Positions 36,301-45,592 are shown, numbered from the stretch's first letter. The stretch: DNA of 64,000 nucleotides from Apostichopus japonicus (GCF_037975245.1 NC_092562.1:32302554-32366553), one strand, 5' to 3'. The notes: generated by a model not told the origin, from the sequence alone. Made by a program: numbers and translations.

Positions 36301-36925
36301 AGCTAGCCATACTAGGCAATTGGTGATTGTACTGATAAATGTGCAGAGGTAGCAATGGGTTAGTCCTAGCTAGCCATACTAGGCAAGTGGGGATTGTACT
36401 GATAAATGTGCAGAGGTAGCAACGGGTTAGTCCTAGCTAGCCATACTAGGCAAGTGGGGATTGTACTGATTAATGTGCAGAGGCAGCAACCGGTTAGTCC
36501 TAGCTAGCCATACTAGGCAAGTGGGGATTGTACTGATAAATGTGCAGAGGTAGCAATGGGTTAGTCCTAGCTAGCCATACTAGGCAAGTGGGGATTGTAC
36601 TGATAAATGTGCAGAGGTAGCAATGGGTTAGTCCTAGCTAGCCATACTAGGCAAGTGGTCATTGTTCTGATTGATGTGTAGAGGTAGGAATGGGTTAGTC
36701 CTAGCTAGCCATACTAGGCAATTGGTGATTGTTCTGATTGATGTGCAGAGGTAGGAACCGGTAAGTCCTAGCTAACCATACTAGCGAAGTGGTGATTGTT
36801 CTGACCAATTTGCTATAAAGGTTAAAACACCACTTTTGTTTGTTCGAATTATTTATGAATTTAACTCAGCTTTCGCATTCTATCTCTTTCAGTCAATTGT
36901 GAAGGACATCGAAAAGTATCTCTAA
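15172..36925 (+). CDS. GPX4: Phospholipid-hydroperoxide glutathione peroxidase (GPX4-type selenoprotein)
   Basis: The enzyme reduces phospholipid and cholesterol hydroperoxides in membranes using glutathione or protein thiols, and in animals protects against ferroptosis. The coding exons are 15172-15324, 20131-20225, 21784-21928, 24220-24368, 27605-27629, 34208-34267 and 36893-36925, all with GT/AG borders. They sum to 660 bp: 219 residues and a stop. The catalytic tetrad is present: Sec96 (TGA, flanked by VNVASK and GFTENNY), Gln131 in CNQFGSQ, and Trp185-Asn186 in IKWNFTK. As in GPX4, and unlike the tetrameric GPX1/2/3, the oligomerisation loop is absent. The first 51 residues are an Arg/Lys-rich leader suitable for mitochondria. 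The introns are swollen by tandem repeats. Family and exons 2 to 7 are clear; exon 1 is inferred. Confidence 0.92.
15325..18364. other. Intron 1 sequence, no feature recognised
   Basis: About 3 kb of AT-rich non-coding sequence. Short open frames (for example 16143-16430 on the minus strand and 17674-17862) show no recognisable domain, no codon pattern and no splice context, and are left unannotated. Confidence 0.5.
18368..18468 (+). repeat. 11-bp tandem repeat (TAACATCACTG)
   Basis: About nine copies of TAACATCACTG/TAACATCACTA lie in intron 1 of the GPX4-like gene. Confidence 0.9.
19316..19410 (+). repeat. 11-bp tandem repeat (GATTGCAGCAT)
   Basis: About eight perfect copies of GATTGCAGCAT lie in intron 1. 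The near-perfect identity suggests recent expansion. Confidence 0.95.
19720..19722 (+). other. Possible alternative first-exon end: ATG at a splice donor
   Basis: The triplet ATG at 19720-19722 is followed directly by GTGAGA. If spliced to 20131 it would give Met followed by ASSDKW, the short cytosolic GPX4 form. The context (A at -3, G at +4) is good for initiation. The in-frame sequence upstream is closed by TAA at 19686-19688 or earlier (19666-19668), so the Met would be the start. This is a sequence coincidence until shown by transcripts. Confidence 0.3.
20131..20225 (+). CDS. GPX4: GPX4-like exon 2
   Basis: The acceptor is CTACCTGTAG and the donor is GTAAAT. It encodes [20 protein letters not shown] and the continuation [10 protein letters not shown], matching the N-terminal strand and the DIDG motif of GPX4. 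It ends in phase 2; the split codon AA|A gives Lys83. Confidence 0.93.
20932..21720 (+). repeat. 17-bp minisatellite in GPX4-like intron 2
   Basis: About 45 imperfect copies of GTGTAGAGTATAGGCTA fill most of the intron. Divergence is high, so the array is older than its neighbours. It ends about 60 bp before the acceptor of exon 3. Confidence 0.95.
21784..21928 (+). CDS. GPX4: GPX4-like exon 3 with selenocysteine TGA
   Basis: The acceptor is TTTTACAG and the donor is GTAAGA. The frame reads [15 protein letters not shown], then [20 protein letters not shown] and [15 protein letters not shown]. The TGA at 21821-21823 sits exactly where GPX4 has catalytic selenocysteine, and reading continues with full family similarity after it. 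Gln131, the last codon of the exon, is the second tetrad residue. Simple gene finders would stop or split the gene here. Confidence 0.95.
22400..23290 (+). pseudogene. Degenerate non-LTR reverse transcriptase in intron 3
   Basis: Translation across frames gives [16 protein letters not shown], then [13 protein letters not shown], then a stop-mutated GVPQGGP motif followed by [13 protein letters not shown] (about 22660-22705) and TYADDTAF (22739-22762). The motif order is that of a LINE reverse transcriptase. Stops and frameshifts are frequent. It has the same orientation as the host gene. Confidence 0.75.
23465..24170 (+). repeat. 42/33-bp minisatellite in GPX4-like intron 3
   Basis: The units contain TTTCTGAATGGTGTTGGACC and TGAATATATCAA. 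Full units are 42 bp and a 33-bp variant is interspersed. Both are multiples of three, which keeps a 14-residue repeat ([11 protein letters not shown]) open. It ends about 50 bp before exon 4, so one open frame runs from the array into the exon; this is not a real fusion, as a CTTTTTCAG acceptor lies between. Confidence 0.93.
24220..24368 (+). CDS. GPX4: GPX4-like exon 4
   Basis: The acceptor is CTCTTTTTCAG and the donor is GTGAGT. It encodes [20 protein letters not shown], then [20 protein letters not shown], then QNKQKGTLI, the central GPX4 block including the V-NG-ADPL motif. It ends in phase 2 (AA, completed to Asn181 by exon 5). Confidence 0.95.
24425..26770 (+). repeat. 79-bp minisatellite in GPX4-like intron 4
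   Basis: About 30 copies of a 79-bp unit (contains GACCATATTATGTCAATAAG and TAGCCCACATCATTCTGATT). There are a few subtypes (GAGTATAATG, AAGTATAATG, GAGAATAATG) arranged in runs, which suggests block duplications of several units at a time. Identity between units is very high. Confidence 0.97.
26771..27604. other. Rest of GPX4-like intron 4
   Basis: Unique AT-rich sequence leading to the acceptor CTTTGCAG of exon 5. Nothing else recognised. Confidence 0.6.
27605..27629 (+). CDS. GPX4: GPX4-like exon 5 (25-bp micro-exon)
   Basis: The acceptor is TCTTCCTTTGCAG and the donor is GTATGT. It codes for the third base of Asn181 and then RIKWNFTK, carrying the catalytic Trp185 and Asn186. Mammalian GPX4 has the same tiny exon, which supports the model. 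It is easily missed by automated annotation. Confidence 0.95.
27705..30360 (+). repeat. 66-bp minisatellite in GPX4-like intron 5
   Basis: About 40 copies of a 66-bp unit (contains GATGGTGATGGCTATGTATA and GTGCATATGTGACTCCCTAG). The period is a multiple of three, so the minus strand shows 22-residue His/Ile repeats that are not genes. The array's right end is broken by the TTAA insertion at 30361. Confidence 0.97.
30718..30943 (+). pseudogene. THAP zinc-finger domain remnant
   Basis: The frame starts [20 protein letters not shown], then HQWPKGR, the C-x(4)-C start and aromatic core of a THAP (C2CH) DNA-binding domain. A frameshift follows. The next blocks are [20 protein letters not shown] and, after another shift, [20 protein letters not shown] ending GFNMST. 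The last zinc ligand, His in a CSEHF-type motif, is Asn here. THAP domains are the DNA-binding part of P-element and Kolobok transposases. Two frameshifts, a stop and the lost ligand mean it is not functional. Confidence 0.7.
31341..31712 (+). mobile_element. tRNA-derived SINE
   Basis: The 5' end resembles a tRNA with box A-like GTGGTCAAGTTGTTAAGGCA and box B GGTTCGAGCCC (31393-31403). A non-tRNA body of about 290 bp follows and the element ends in AATAATAATAAAAA. It has the classic SINE layout with an RNA polymerase III promoter. It is inserted inside the TTAA element. Target duplications are not obvious. Minus-strand open frames across it are not genes. Confidence 0.85.
31713..32596. other. 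Interior of the TTAA element, no feature recognised
   Basis: AT-rich sequence between the SINE and the P2X7-type exon. No domain could be recognised. It probably contains decayed element sequence and the 3' UTR of the minus-strand gene. Confidence 0.4.
32597..32858 (-). CDS. P2X7-type C-terminal (ballast-like) domain, last exon
   Basis: Reading on the minus strand after the acceptor TTTTTTTTCAG, 86 codons run open to TGA at 32597-32599. The start, [20 protein letters not shown] and [20 protein letters not shown] followed by [10 protein letters not shown], matches the recurring YRqF..W.wG.LG...RvviPSCvv..IR...P...G.Y.GF pattern of the P2X7 intracellular zinc-binding domain that is widespread in invertebrate genomes. 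This exon is intact. The upstream part of the gene (33230-33651) is damaged. The role in a transposon is unknown. Confidence 0.65.
33100..33651 (-). pseudogene. Upstream part of the P2X7-type domain gene, decayed
   Basis: An ATG at 33651 (minus) opens [20 protein letters not shown], and the frame stops about 35 codons on. The shifted frame continues with [19 protein letters not shown] and [11 protein letters not shown]; the phrase gIxPYqfEP usually precedes the Cys-rich part in this family. Another shift leads to [21 protein letters not shown] possible remnant of the Cys-rich block (NCIMQP) lies near 33075-33110 but lacks most cysteines. At least two frameshifts are needed, so this copy is probably inactive. 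Confidence 0.45.
34208..34267 (+). CDS. GPX4: GPX4-like exon 6
   Basis: The acceptor is TTTTTTTCAAG and the donor is GTAAGA; the exon is 60 bp in phase 0. It encodes [20 protein letters not shown], matching the FLIDKNG-VVKRYGP-EEP strand of GPX4. Confidence 0.95.
34431..35655 (+). repeat. 16-bp minisatellite in GPX4-like intron 6
   Basis: About 75 imperfect copies of GATTAGTAATGGAGGT with T/G and A/G variants. It directly abuts the 67-bp array. Confidence 0.95.
35656..36810 (+). repeat. 67-bp minisatellite in GPX4-like intron 6
   Basis: About 17 copies of a 67-bp unit (contains TAGTCCTAGCTAGCCATACT and GTACTGATAAATGTGCAGAG). The CCTAGCTAGC part is self-complementary. It ends about 80 bp before the acceptor of the last coding exon. 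Confidence 0.96.
36893..36925 (+). CDS. GPX4: GPX4-like exon 7 (last coding)
   Basis: The acceptor is TATCTCTTTCAG. It encodes [10 protein letters not shown] and TAA at 36923-36925, the short C-terminal helix of GPX4 (human ends IEKDLPHYF-type). The 3' UTR begins here. Confidence 0.93.
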   Translation, partial: SIVKDIEKYL

Positions 36926-36982
36926 AGGTAGAAAGAACACTTGAAGGAAGTTGAACTGTCAACATTCGTTCTGTTTATGGCT

Positions 36983-37068
36983 GGTTTTGATGCAGCAACA
37001 TATGACGACTAACTTACAAACCAGATTTGATGGCTAGGTTGATCTGACCTCCACAGCAATTCAAAACC
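36983..37068 (+). promoter_or_regulatory. Candidate SECIS element (form 2)
   Basis: A SECIS recruits SBP2 and eEFSec to recode UGA. Folding by hand gives helix I (GGTTTTGA 36983-36990 with TCAAAACC 37061-37068, plus TGC 36991-36993 with GCA 37056-37058) and an internal loop. The quartet is ATGA (37002-37005) opposite TGAC (37045-37048), giving tandem G.A pairs. Helix II is 37007-37016 with 37035-37044, one A/C mismatch and two G-U pairs. AAA (37018-37020) comes 12 nt after the quartet. An apical mini-stem CCA/TGG (37021-37023 with 37031-37033) makes it a form 2 shape. It lies 58 nt after the stop codon. Confidence 0.7.
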
Positions 37069-37232
37069 TGGATAAACTGAAGAAATGCTTACTATTCCTT
37101 CCTTCTATCATTTTTTTCATTCAAGTCACAGAATTAAGCACATATATGAGTGACTAATAAGAGAGAGGGATTGATGTGAACTGCTTGACTACTTATATAG
37201 TTTCCTTCCATATATTTTAATCACTTAATTAT
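37069..37232 (+). other. Presumed GPX4-like 3' UTR
   Basis: AT-rich sequence after the SECIS candidate. No canonical AATAAA is seen before the 30-bp array starts; the nearest AATAAA on this strand is beyond the array at 39524-39529. The polyadenylation site is therefore undetermined. Confidence 0.4.
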
Positions 37233-39150
37233 TTGAGTACCAAGACTAGTATCATACATATGGTTAGTACCAAGACTAGTATTACACCTATGGCTAGTAC
37301 CAAGACTAGTATCACACCTATGGCTAATGCCGAGACTAGTATCGTTCCTATGGCTAGTACCAAACCCAATATCACACCTTTGGCTAGTACCAAGCCTAGT
37401 ATGATACCTATGGCTAGTACCGAGACAAGTATCATTCCTATGGCTAGTACCAAGACTAGTATACCTATGGTTAATACCAAGACTAGTATCATACCTATGG
37501 TTAATACCAAGCCTAGTATCACACCTATGGTTAATACCAAGACTAGTATCACACCTAAGCCTAGTACCAAGACTAGTATCATTCCTATGGCTAGTACCGA
37601 GACTAGTATCACACCTTTGGCTAGTACCAAGATTAGTGTCATACCTATGGTTAATACCAAGACTAATATCATACCTATGGTTAGTACTGAGACTAGTATC
37701 ACACCTATGGCTAGTACCAAGACTAGTATCACACCTATGGTTAGTACCAAGACTAGTATCATTCCTATGGCTAGTACCGAGATTAGTATCATACCTATGG
37801 TTAATACCAAGACTAGTATCATACCTATGGTTAATACCAAGACTAGTATCATTCCTATGGCTAGTACCAAGCCTAGTATGATACCTATGTTTAGTACCAA
37901 GACTAGCATCACACCTATGGCTAGTACCAAGCCTAGTATCATACCTATGGTTAATACCAAGACTAGTATCATTCCTATGGCTAGTACCAAGCCTAGTATC
38001 ATACCTATGGTTAATACCAAGACTAGTATCATACCTATGGTTAGTACCGAGACTAGTATCACACCTATGGCTAGTACCTTGCCTAGTATGATACCTATGG
38101 CTAGTACAGAGACTAGTATCATTCCTATGGCTAGTACCGAGACTAGTATCACACCTTTGGCTAGTACCAAGACTAGTGTCATACCTATGGCTAGTCCAAA
38201 GCCTAGTATCATACCTATGGTTAATGCCAAGACTAGTATCATACCTATGGTTAATACCAAGACTAGTATCACACCTATGGCTAGTACCAAGCCTAGTATC
38301 ATACCTATGGCTAATACCGAGACTAGCATCATACCTATGGCTAGTACCAAGACTAGTATCTTTCCTATGGCTAGTACCAAACCTAATATCACACCTTTGG
38401 CTAGTACCAAGACTAGTATCACACCTATGGTTAATACCAAGACTAGTGTCATACCTATGGCTAGTACTGAGACTAGCATCACACCTATGGCTAGTAAAAA
38501 GCCTAGTATCATACCTATGGCTAGTACCAAGACTAGTATCACACCTATGGTTAATGCCAAGACTAGTATCACACCTATGGCTAGTACCAAGACTAGTGTC
38601 ATACCTATGGCTAGTACCGAGACTAGCATCATACCTATGGCTAGTACCAAGACTAGTATCTTTCCTATGGCTAGTACCAAACCTAATATCACACCTTTGG
38701 CTAGTACCAAGACTAGTATCACACCTATGGTTAATACCAAGACTAGTGTCATACCTATGGCTAGTACTGAGACTAGCATCACACCTATGGCTAGTACAAA
38801 GCCTAGTATCATACCTATGGCTAGTACCAAGACTAGTATCACACCTATGGTTAATGCCAAGACTAGTATCACACCTATGGCTAGTACCAAGACTAGTGTC
38901 ATACCTATGGCTAGTACCGAGACTAGCATCACACCTATGGCTAGTACAAAGCCTAGTATCATACCTATGGCTAGTACCAAGACTAGTATCACACCTATGG
39001 TTAATGCCAAGACTAGTATCACACCTATGGCTAGTACCAAGACTAGTATCACACCTATGGCTAGTACCAAGACTAGTGTCATACCTATGGCTAGTACCAA
39101 GACTAGTATCACTCCTATGGTCAGTGCCAAGACTGGTATCGTAAATATGG
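37233..39150 (+). repeat. 30-bp minisatellite, open in several frames on both strands
   Basis: About 64 copies of a 30-bp unit containing ACCAAGACTAGTATCA and CCTATGGCTAG. Because the unit is a multiple of three and has no stop in several frames, open frames of about 650 codons appear on both strands (MASTKTSITP-type decapeptide on +). Frames on both strands staying open together, with no splice or start context, argues for a satellite and not a gene. Confidence 0.95.
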
Positions 39151-39179
39151 TTATTGCCATCTTCATAGACTTTCAATTT

Positions 39180-40160
39180 GATTCATCTGTAATATGTTGT
39201 ATTTGATAAATTGTATGACGGGAGTGTCTTACTGTGTAATCTCTATTTATATTATATTTGCCTCAAGAATTATCAGGTAACAGGCTAATAATCATTTGAT
39301 ATCAACTGGCATTGATAGTTGGTTGGTTGTACACTGGCTTTGTTAACAGTCTGTGGTTTCAGTCAACTGTTGCTTCACTGATTGTTAGCCATTAATATGT
39401 GGTGTCCATTGAATGGTATCAGAACTAGTGGTATCAGCCCACTGGTGACACATAAGAAAGGGATAGTCCTTTGTCATATTAATCATTGGCGAGAGTCACT
39501 TGCATTTAAAGATCTAAACAGTTAATAAATTCAATTTGTGCAATCACAGAGTTGTCAAGTTCTTTTATTGGTATTTTCCATTTGGTTTATTGGCCCACTC
39601 TCCTACATAGTTGCACCTGTGATACTTTGCCTAGGTCAGAACCCTATACCAGAAATTTAACCAAGTATTTCAAGATATTCTACACTCAAAAGATGTTAAC
39701 TATCTGGAATGAACATTCAGGTCTTAATTGGTTGGTCAGCTTCTTCGTTTAGGCATATTGTCAATTTAAAGTGTTTCTTTACAACATGAAACTCGTTTAC
39801 AAGAAGTTACATTAAAGCGGTACCAATGATGAAATGGCATAGATCTAATAAAATGTAAACACATCTTTTAAATTTAATGTCACTTTGTGAGGAGCTTAGA
39901 TATAAAGGTCCTATTGGCCCATAGCCAACTTGTTCTATTTGATGGGGCAGAGGGTTTGAGGGCAGAATCTTTGCTTCAGGTGGGGCATTTACTTGGACCA
40001 TTACTGAATCCATAAATTTGAAATTGGGGGAGCTTAATCAAAATTTGGGGGTCGGTTGCATTGCCCCAGAATGCCCTCCATGGCTACAGGCCCGTAGTCC
40101 TGCAACAGGTGGTCACTGCTAGCACTTTCCTTGCCACAGCCGCATGGAATTTTACTATAC
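39180..40160. other. Intergenic sequence, no feature recognised
   Basis: Unique sequence between two arrays. AATAAA occurs at 39524-39529 (+). No gene can be supported. Confidence 0.5.
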
Positions 40161-40164
40161 GATG

Positions 40165-41985
40165 CTCTTCTGCAGGTATTCTCCAGGCACTAAGTGGTAT
40201 ATTACTATCTTATACACCCCTGCAGGTATTCTCCAGGCACTAAGTGGTATATTACTATACTGTACACCACTGCAGGTATTCTCCAGGCACTAAGTGGTAT
40301 ATTACTATACTGTACACCATTGCAGGTTTATTCTCCAGGCACTACAGTAAGTGGCATATTACTATATTGTACAACACAGCAGGTATTCTCCATGCACTAA
40401 GTGGCATATTACTATATTGTACACCACTACAGGTATGCCCATGCACTTAATGGCATTTAAGAATGTTGTACCCCACTGCAGGTATTCTCCAGGCACTAAG
40501 TGGTATATTACTATACTGTACACCACTGCAGGTATTCTCCATGCACTTAGTGGTATATTACTATCTTATACACCCCTGCAGGTACTCTCCAGGCACTAAG
40601 TGGTATATTACTATATTGAACACCATTGCAGGTATATTCTCCAGGCACTACAGTAAGTGGCATATTACTATAATGTACAACACAGCAGGTATTCTCCAGG
40701 CACTGAGTGACATATTACTATATTGTACACCACTGCAGGTATTCTCCAGGCACTAAGTGGCATATTACTATATTGTACACCACTACAGGTATGCCCAGGT
40801 ACTAAGTGGCATATTACTATATTGTACACCATTGCAGGTATTCTCCAGGCACTAAGTGGTATATTACTATACTGTACACCACTGCAGGTGTCCTCCATGC
40901 ACTAAGTGGTATATTACTATCTTATACACCCCTGCAGGTACTCTCCAGGCACTAAGTAGTATATTACTATACTGTACACCACTGCAGGTATTCTCCATGC
41001 ACTAAGTGGTATATTACTATCTTATACACCCCTGCAGGTATTCTCCAGGCACTAAGTGGTATATTACTATACTGTACACCACTGCAGGTATTCTCCAGGC
41101 ACTAAGTGGCATATTACTATATTGTACACCACTACAGGTATGCCCAGGCACTTAATGGCATTTAAGAATGTTGTACCCCACTGCAGGTATTCTCCAGGCA
41201 CTAAGTGGCATATTACTATATTGTACACCATTGCAGGTATTCTCCATGCACAATAAGGTGGCATATTACTATATTCAACACCACTGCAGGTACTCTCCAG
41301 GCACTAAGTGGCATTTTACTATGTTGTTCACCACTGCATGTATTCTACATGCACTAAAAAGTGGCATATTACTATGTTGAACACCACTGCAGGTATTCCC
41401 CAGGCACTTAGTGGCATATTACTATATTGAACACCATTGCAGGTATTTTCTCCAGGTACTAAGTGGCATATTACTATATTGTACAACACAGCAGGTATTC
41501 TCCAGCCACAAAGTGGCATTTTACTATATGGAACAACACTACAGTTATTCTACATGCACTATAAAGTGGCATATTACTATATTGAACACCACTACAGGTA
41601 CTCTCCAGGTGTTTGGCATATTACTATATTGTACACCATTGCAGGTACAGTACTCTCCAGGCACTATAAGGTGGCTTATTACTATATTGAACAGCACTGC
41701 AAGTATTCCCCCCCCCCCCAGGCACTAAGTGGCATTTTACTATATTGAACACCACTACATTTATTCTCCAGGCACTATAAGGTGGCTTATTACTATATTG
41801 AACAGCACTGTGGGTATCCCCCCCCCCCCCCAGGCACTAAGTGGCATTTTACTATATTGAACACCACTACATTTATTCTCCAGGCACTATAAGGTGGCAT
41901 ATTACTATATTGAACAGCACTGCAGGTACTCTCCATGTGTTTGGCATATTACTGTACTGCAGGCACTTGGAATATAGTACACACA
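40165..41985 (+). repeat. 50-bp minisatellite
   Basis: About 36 copies of a 50-bp unit (contains CTGCAGGTATTCTCCAGGCA and TATTACTATA). Units grow more divergent to the right, where poly-C runs (41707-41719, 41819-41831) interrupt two copies. The CTGCAG|GTATTC core in each unit resembles both splice acceptor and donor. Confidence 0.95.
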
Positions 41986-41989
41986 ACTA

Positions 41990-43360
41990 CGGGCACCCTG
42001 CAGCTGTGTAAAAAGAGGTTGAACAGAGATAATGAAAATGATGAGACTTATCATTGTTCTACATTTATTCAACATTGTTACAGGTTTTAACAATTAAACT
42101 CATGAGATGTATAATATGCATTATAGATGAAATTAGAAAAACTTGTTAAATCTGAATTGTGAATGAATACATTTAAGTGAAAGATCAAGTAGATTTCACA
42201 CAACTTAACAGTACATCTAGTAAAAACTACAATTAACAAATGCGATACTCGAAACAATATAAATGCAGTACTTTTTCAATTTAAATAATAAACATGATCC
42301 ACTCTTTCAAAGATTTCCATTTGATAGATTAGCAATCTGCTATTTGAAACTTTCTGTGTCTTCAAACCCATTTGCATTCATGTATAGTTTTGTTAGTGAA
42401 TACTTCTGTAGGTTACCTAATATGTTACAAGGTGCTTCTTCCTCATGTGTTCATGAAATCTACCTTGTACCTCAAGAGAGAAAGAAAGAAAATATAAATG
42501 TAGGAATAAAGAACAACTTGATATATGTAAGTTTTAAAGTTAACATGTGCCACCAATTAGACCATTTATATTGGTGAGACATACAATTCTCTCTGTTTCT
42601 GTCAGTAACTTCAATAAGACGGATAAGTCTGGTTACTTACTGTTTTCAAGATTACTTACACAGTAAGTCTGACCATTATTGGTTCATAAAGGAAACAATA
42701 CTTTCACTATCATTTATTTAACTAGGACAGTCGCATAGTCTTGATTGCTTTTTGGTTTTCAACAGACTCGTCACACCATTATTAATTTACAAAGAACCAA
42801 CTGATGTCACCATTAAAAGCTCTCACTTGTGATTATGTGTCTGTTGTGAATCTTGTTACAGCGTCGAAGTCACTGTAAGATTACAAATTGATCAATTACT
42901 GCATCGGCCTATACAAGGATCAATGTAGCAATAATAATGGCATCACCATGGGAAATACTAATGCTTTAATTAAGGCATTACTCAGAAGCATGATCTCTCT
43001 AATACTGTATATGAATACTAAATGACAAAGTGAAGTTGTAGTATGAAGGGATCCACATTGAATGTGGTTAGTAAGTTACAATAGCACAAAATAGTACAGT
43101 CCTGCCACAACCAATGAATCATCATAGTTACAGGCATTCCTTTCTATTTTGAGATAAAATTTTTATATACAATCATTCTTTGCATTAATCAACATCAATT
43201 GCTTGCACTATTTAAAGAAAATATAGATTACAAAAGTTTAGAAGATATGGTCAATGGTAAATACATATTCAATATTTATTTCAATCAACAATTTGGATCA
43301 TAAAATGTTGCATGGATCCCATACATCTCTGTGCAAATACAGTGCTGCCTAGGAGGGTTA
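41990..43360. other. Intergenic sequence between the convergent genes
   Basis: Unique AT-rich sequence. A plus-strand open frame at 42263-42577 shows no recognisable domain. TTTATT at 43275-43280 could be a minus-strand poly(A) signal for the GIPC-like gene, but then its 3' UTR would include the 52-bp array. Confidence 0.4.
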
Positions 43361-43369
43361 GGGAAGTAA

Positions 43370-44980
43370 GGTACGGTATTCTGGAAGCTAGAATAGTAAA
43401 GATTAGGGTGGAGTAGATTCAGTGGAGCAAGGTAGGGTTAGGGTACTATGGTTGTTAGGGTAGAGCAGATTCAGTGCAGCATGGTAGGGTTAGGGTACTA
43501 TGGTTGTTAGGGTAGAGCAGATTCAGTGGAGCATGGTAGGGTTAGGGTACTATGGTTGTTAGGGTAGAGCAGATTCAGTGGAGCATGGTAGGGTTAGGGT
43601 ACTATGGTTGTTAGGGTAGAGCAGATTCAGTGGAGCATGGTAGGGTTAGGGTACTATGGTTGTTAGGGTAGGGCAGATTCAGTGGAGCATGGTAGGGTTA
43701 AGGGTACTATGGTTGTTAGGGTAGAGCAGATTCAGTGGAGCATGGTAGGGTTAGGGTACTATGGTTGTTAGGGTAGAGCAGATTCAGTGGAGCATGGAAG
43801 GGTTAGGTTACTATGGTTGTTAGGGTAGAGCAGATTCAGTGGAGCATGGGAGGGTTAGGGTACTATGGTTGTTAGGGTAGAGCAGATTCAGTGGAGCATG
43901 GTAGGGTTAGGTTACTATGGTTGTTAGGGTAGAGCAGATTCAGTGGAGCATGGTAGGGTTAAGGGTACTATGGTTGTTAGGGTAGAGCAGATTCAGTGGA
44001 GCATGGTAGGGTTAGGGTACTATGGTTGTTAGGGTAGAGCAGATTCAGTGGAGCATGGTAGGGTTAGGTTACTATGGTTGTTAGGGTAGAGCAGATTCAG
44101 TGGAGCATGGGAGGGTTAGGGTACTATGGTTGTTAGGGTAGAGCAGATTCAGTGGAGCATGGTAGGGTTAGGTTACTATGGTTGTTAGGGTAGAGCAGAT
44201 TCAGTGGAGCATGGGAGGGTTAGGGTACTATGGTTGTTAGGGTAGAGCAGATTCAGTGGAGCATGGTAGGGTTAGGTTACTATGGTTGTTAGGGTAGAGC
44301 AGATTCAGTGGAGCATGGTAGGGTTAGGGTACTATGGTTGTTAGGGTAGAGCAGATTCAGTGGAGCATGGTAGGGTTAGGGTACTATGGTTGTTAGGGTA
44401 GAGCAGATTCAGTGGAGCATGGTAGGGTTAGGTTACTATGGTTGTTAGGGTAGAGCAGATTCAGTGGAGCATGGTAGGGTTAGGTTACTATGGTTGTTAG
44501 GGTAGAGCAGATTCAGTGGAGCATGGTAGGGTTAGGTTACTATGGTTGTTAGGGTAGAGCAGATTCAGTGGAGCATGGTAGGGTTAGGGTACTATGGTTG
44601 TTAGGGTAGAGCAGATTCAGTGGAGCATGGTAGGGTTAGGGTACTATGGTTGTTAGGGTAGAGCAGATTCAGTGGAGCATGGTAGGGTTAGGGTACTATG
44701 GTTGTTAGGGTAGAGCAGATTCAGTGGAGCATGGTAGGGTTAGGGTACTATGGTTGTTAGGGTAGAGCAGATTCAGTGGAGCATGGTAGGGTTAGGGTAC
44801 TTTGGTTGTTAGGGTAGAGCAGATTCAGTGGAGCATGGTAGGGTTAGGGTACTATGGTTGTTAGGGTAGAGCAGATTCAGTGGAGCATGGTAGGGTTAGG
44901 TTACTATGGTTGTTAGGGTAGAGCAGATTCAGTGGAGCATGGCAGGGTTAGGGTGGTGCAGATTAGGGTAGCAAGGTACA
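43370..44980 (+). repeat. 52-bp minisatellite with telomere-like TTAGGG motifs
   Basis: About 30 copies of a 52-bp unit (contains GGTAGGGTTAGGGTACTATG and GTTGTTAGGGTAGAGC). Each unit holds two to three TTAGGG-type words and three GGG runs on the plus strand. Two subtypes (GGGTACT and GGTTACT) alternate in blocks. Confidence 0.96.
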
Positions 44981-44999
44981 GTACAGTAGGTTAGGGTCA

Positions 45000-45592
45000 A
45001 TAGAACTGTTATGAATTGTCATTATGAATTACAGGTAGAGGGCATATCAAGCTTGAAAAGCTGAACAATCAAAATAATTAGCAAATATGGCCTCCTCCAA
45101 CAACTGAAATAAAGACCAACCATTAATGCAATACTTATATTAAAGTGACTGCCAGATTATTTAAAAGTAATTGCACAAGGAGGAATTTATATATCCTAAC
45201 AATTTAGCAAATATGATAACTGTCAGGTCACTTACCACAGGCCAGCTGTTAGACAAATTTAGCTGTAGGCCTACTGTACATATGCAAGTTGAATACATTG
45301 TTAGGGTTAAAGCAGTGTGTCATACTGAATAATAAGTGTGAAGCTTAGCTTCACAGAAAAAGTTAGATACATGAGTCCTGCTTATGGCCAATCATTATCA
45401 GCAACCCAACTGAAATATTACTAGGTACTAGACCTAAATCACATAAAAAATAAATTTAAAAAAAAATGTGAGATATAGTTAGTAGTACTGAAATGTACAA
45501 GTATTTGAAGTATTGTGCTTCAGTAAATTTACTCTCCAGCTGTGACAGAGTAACCTACTGCAACAACAACACCACCACCAGTCATGGCAGTA
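45000..45592 (-). other. Presumed GIPC-like 3' UTR and flank
   Basis: Non-coding sequence downstream of the GIPC-like stop codon (which is at 45593-45595 on the minus strand), with no array or open frame. No certain poly(A) signal on the minus strand. Confidence 0.4.

Noticed and set aside
37141-37200. Second SECIS-like ATGA at 37146
   Set aside because: The following bases do not form helix II with any nearby TGA, unlike the candidate at 36983-37068.
37221-39206. Open frames of about 650 codons on both strands
   Set aside because: They are translations of a 30-bp tandem repeat that is stop-free in several frames on both strands; there is no domain, splice or start evidence.
42263-42577. 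104-codon plus-strand frame between the genes
   Set aside because: No domain, no splice context, AT-rich composition; a chance frame cannot be excluded.
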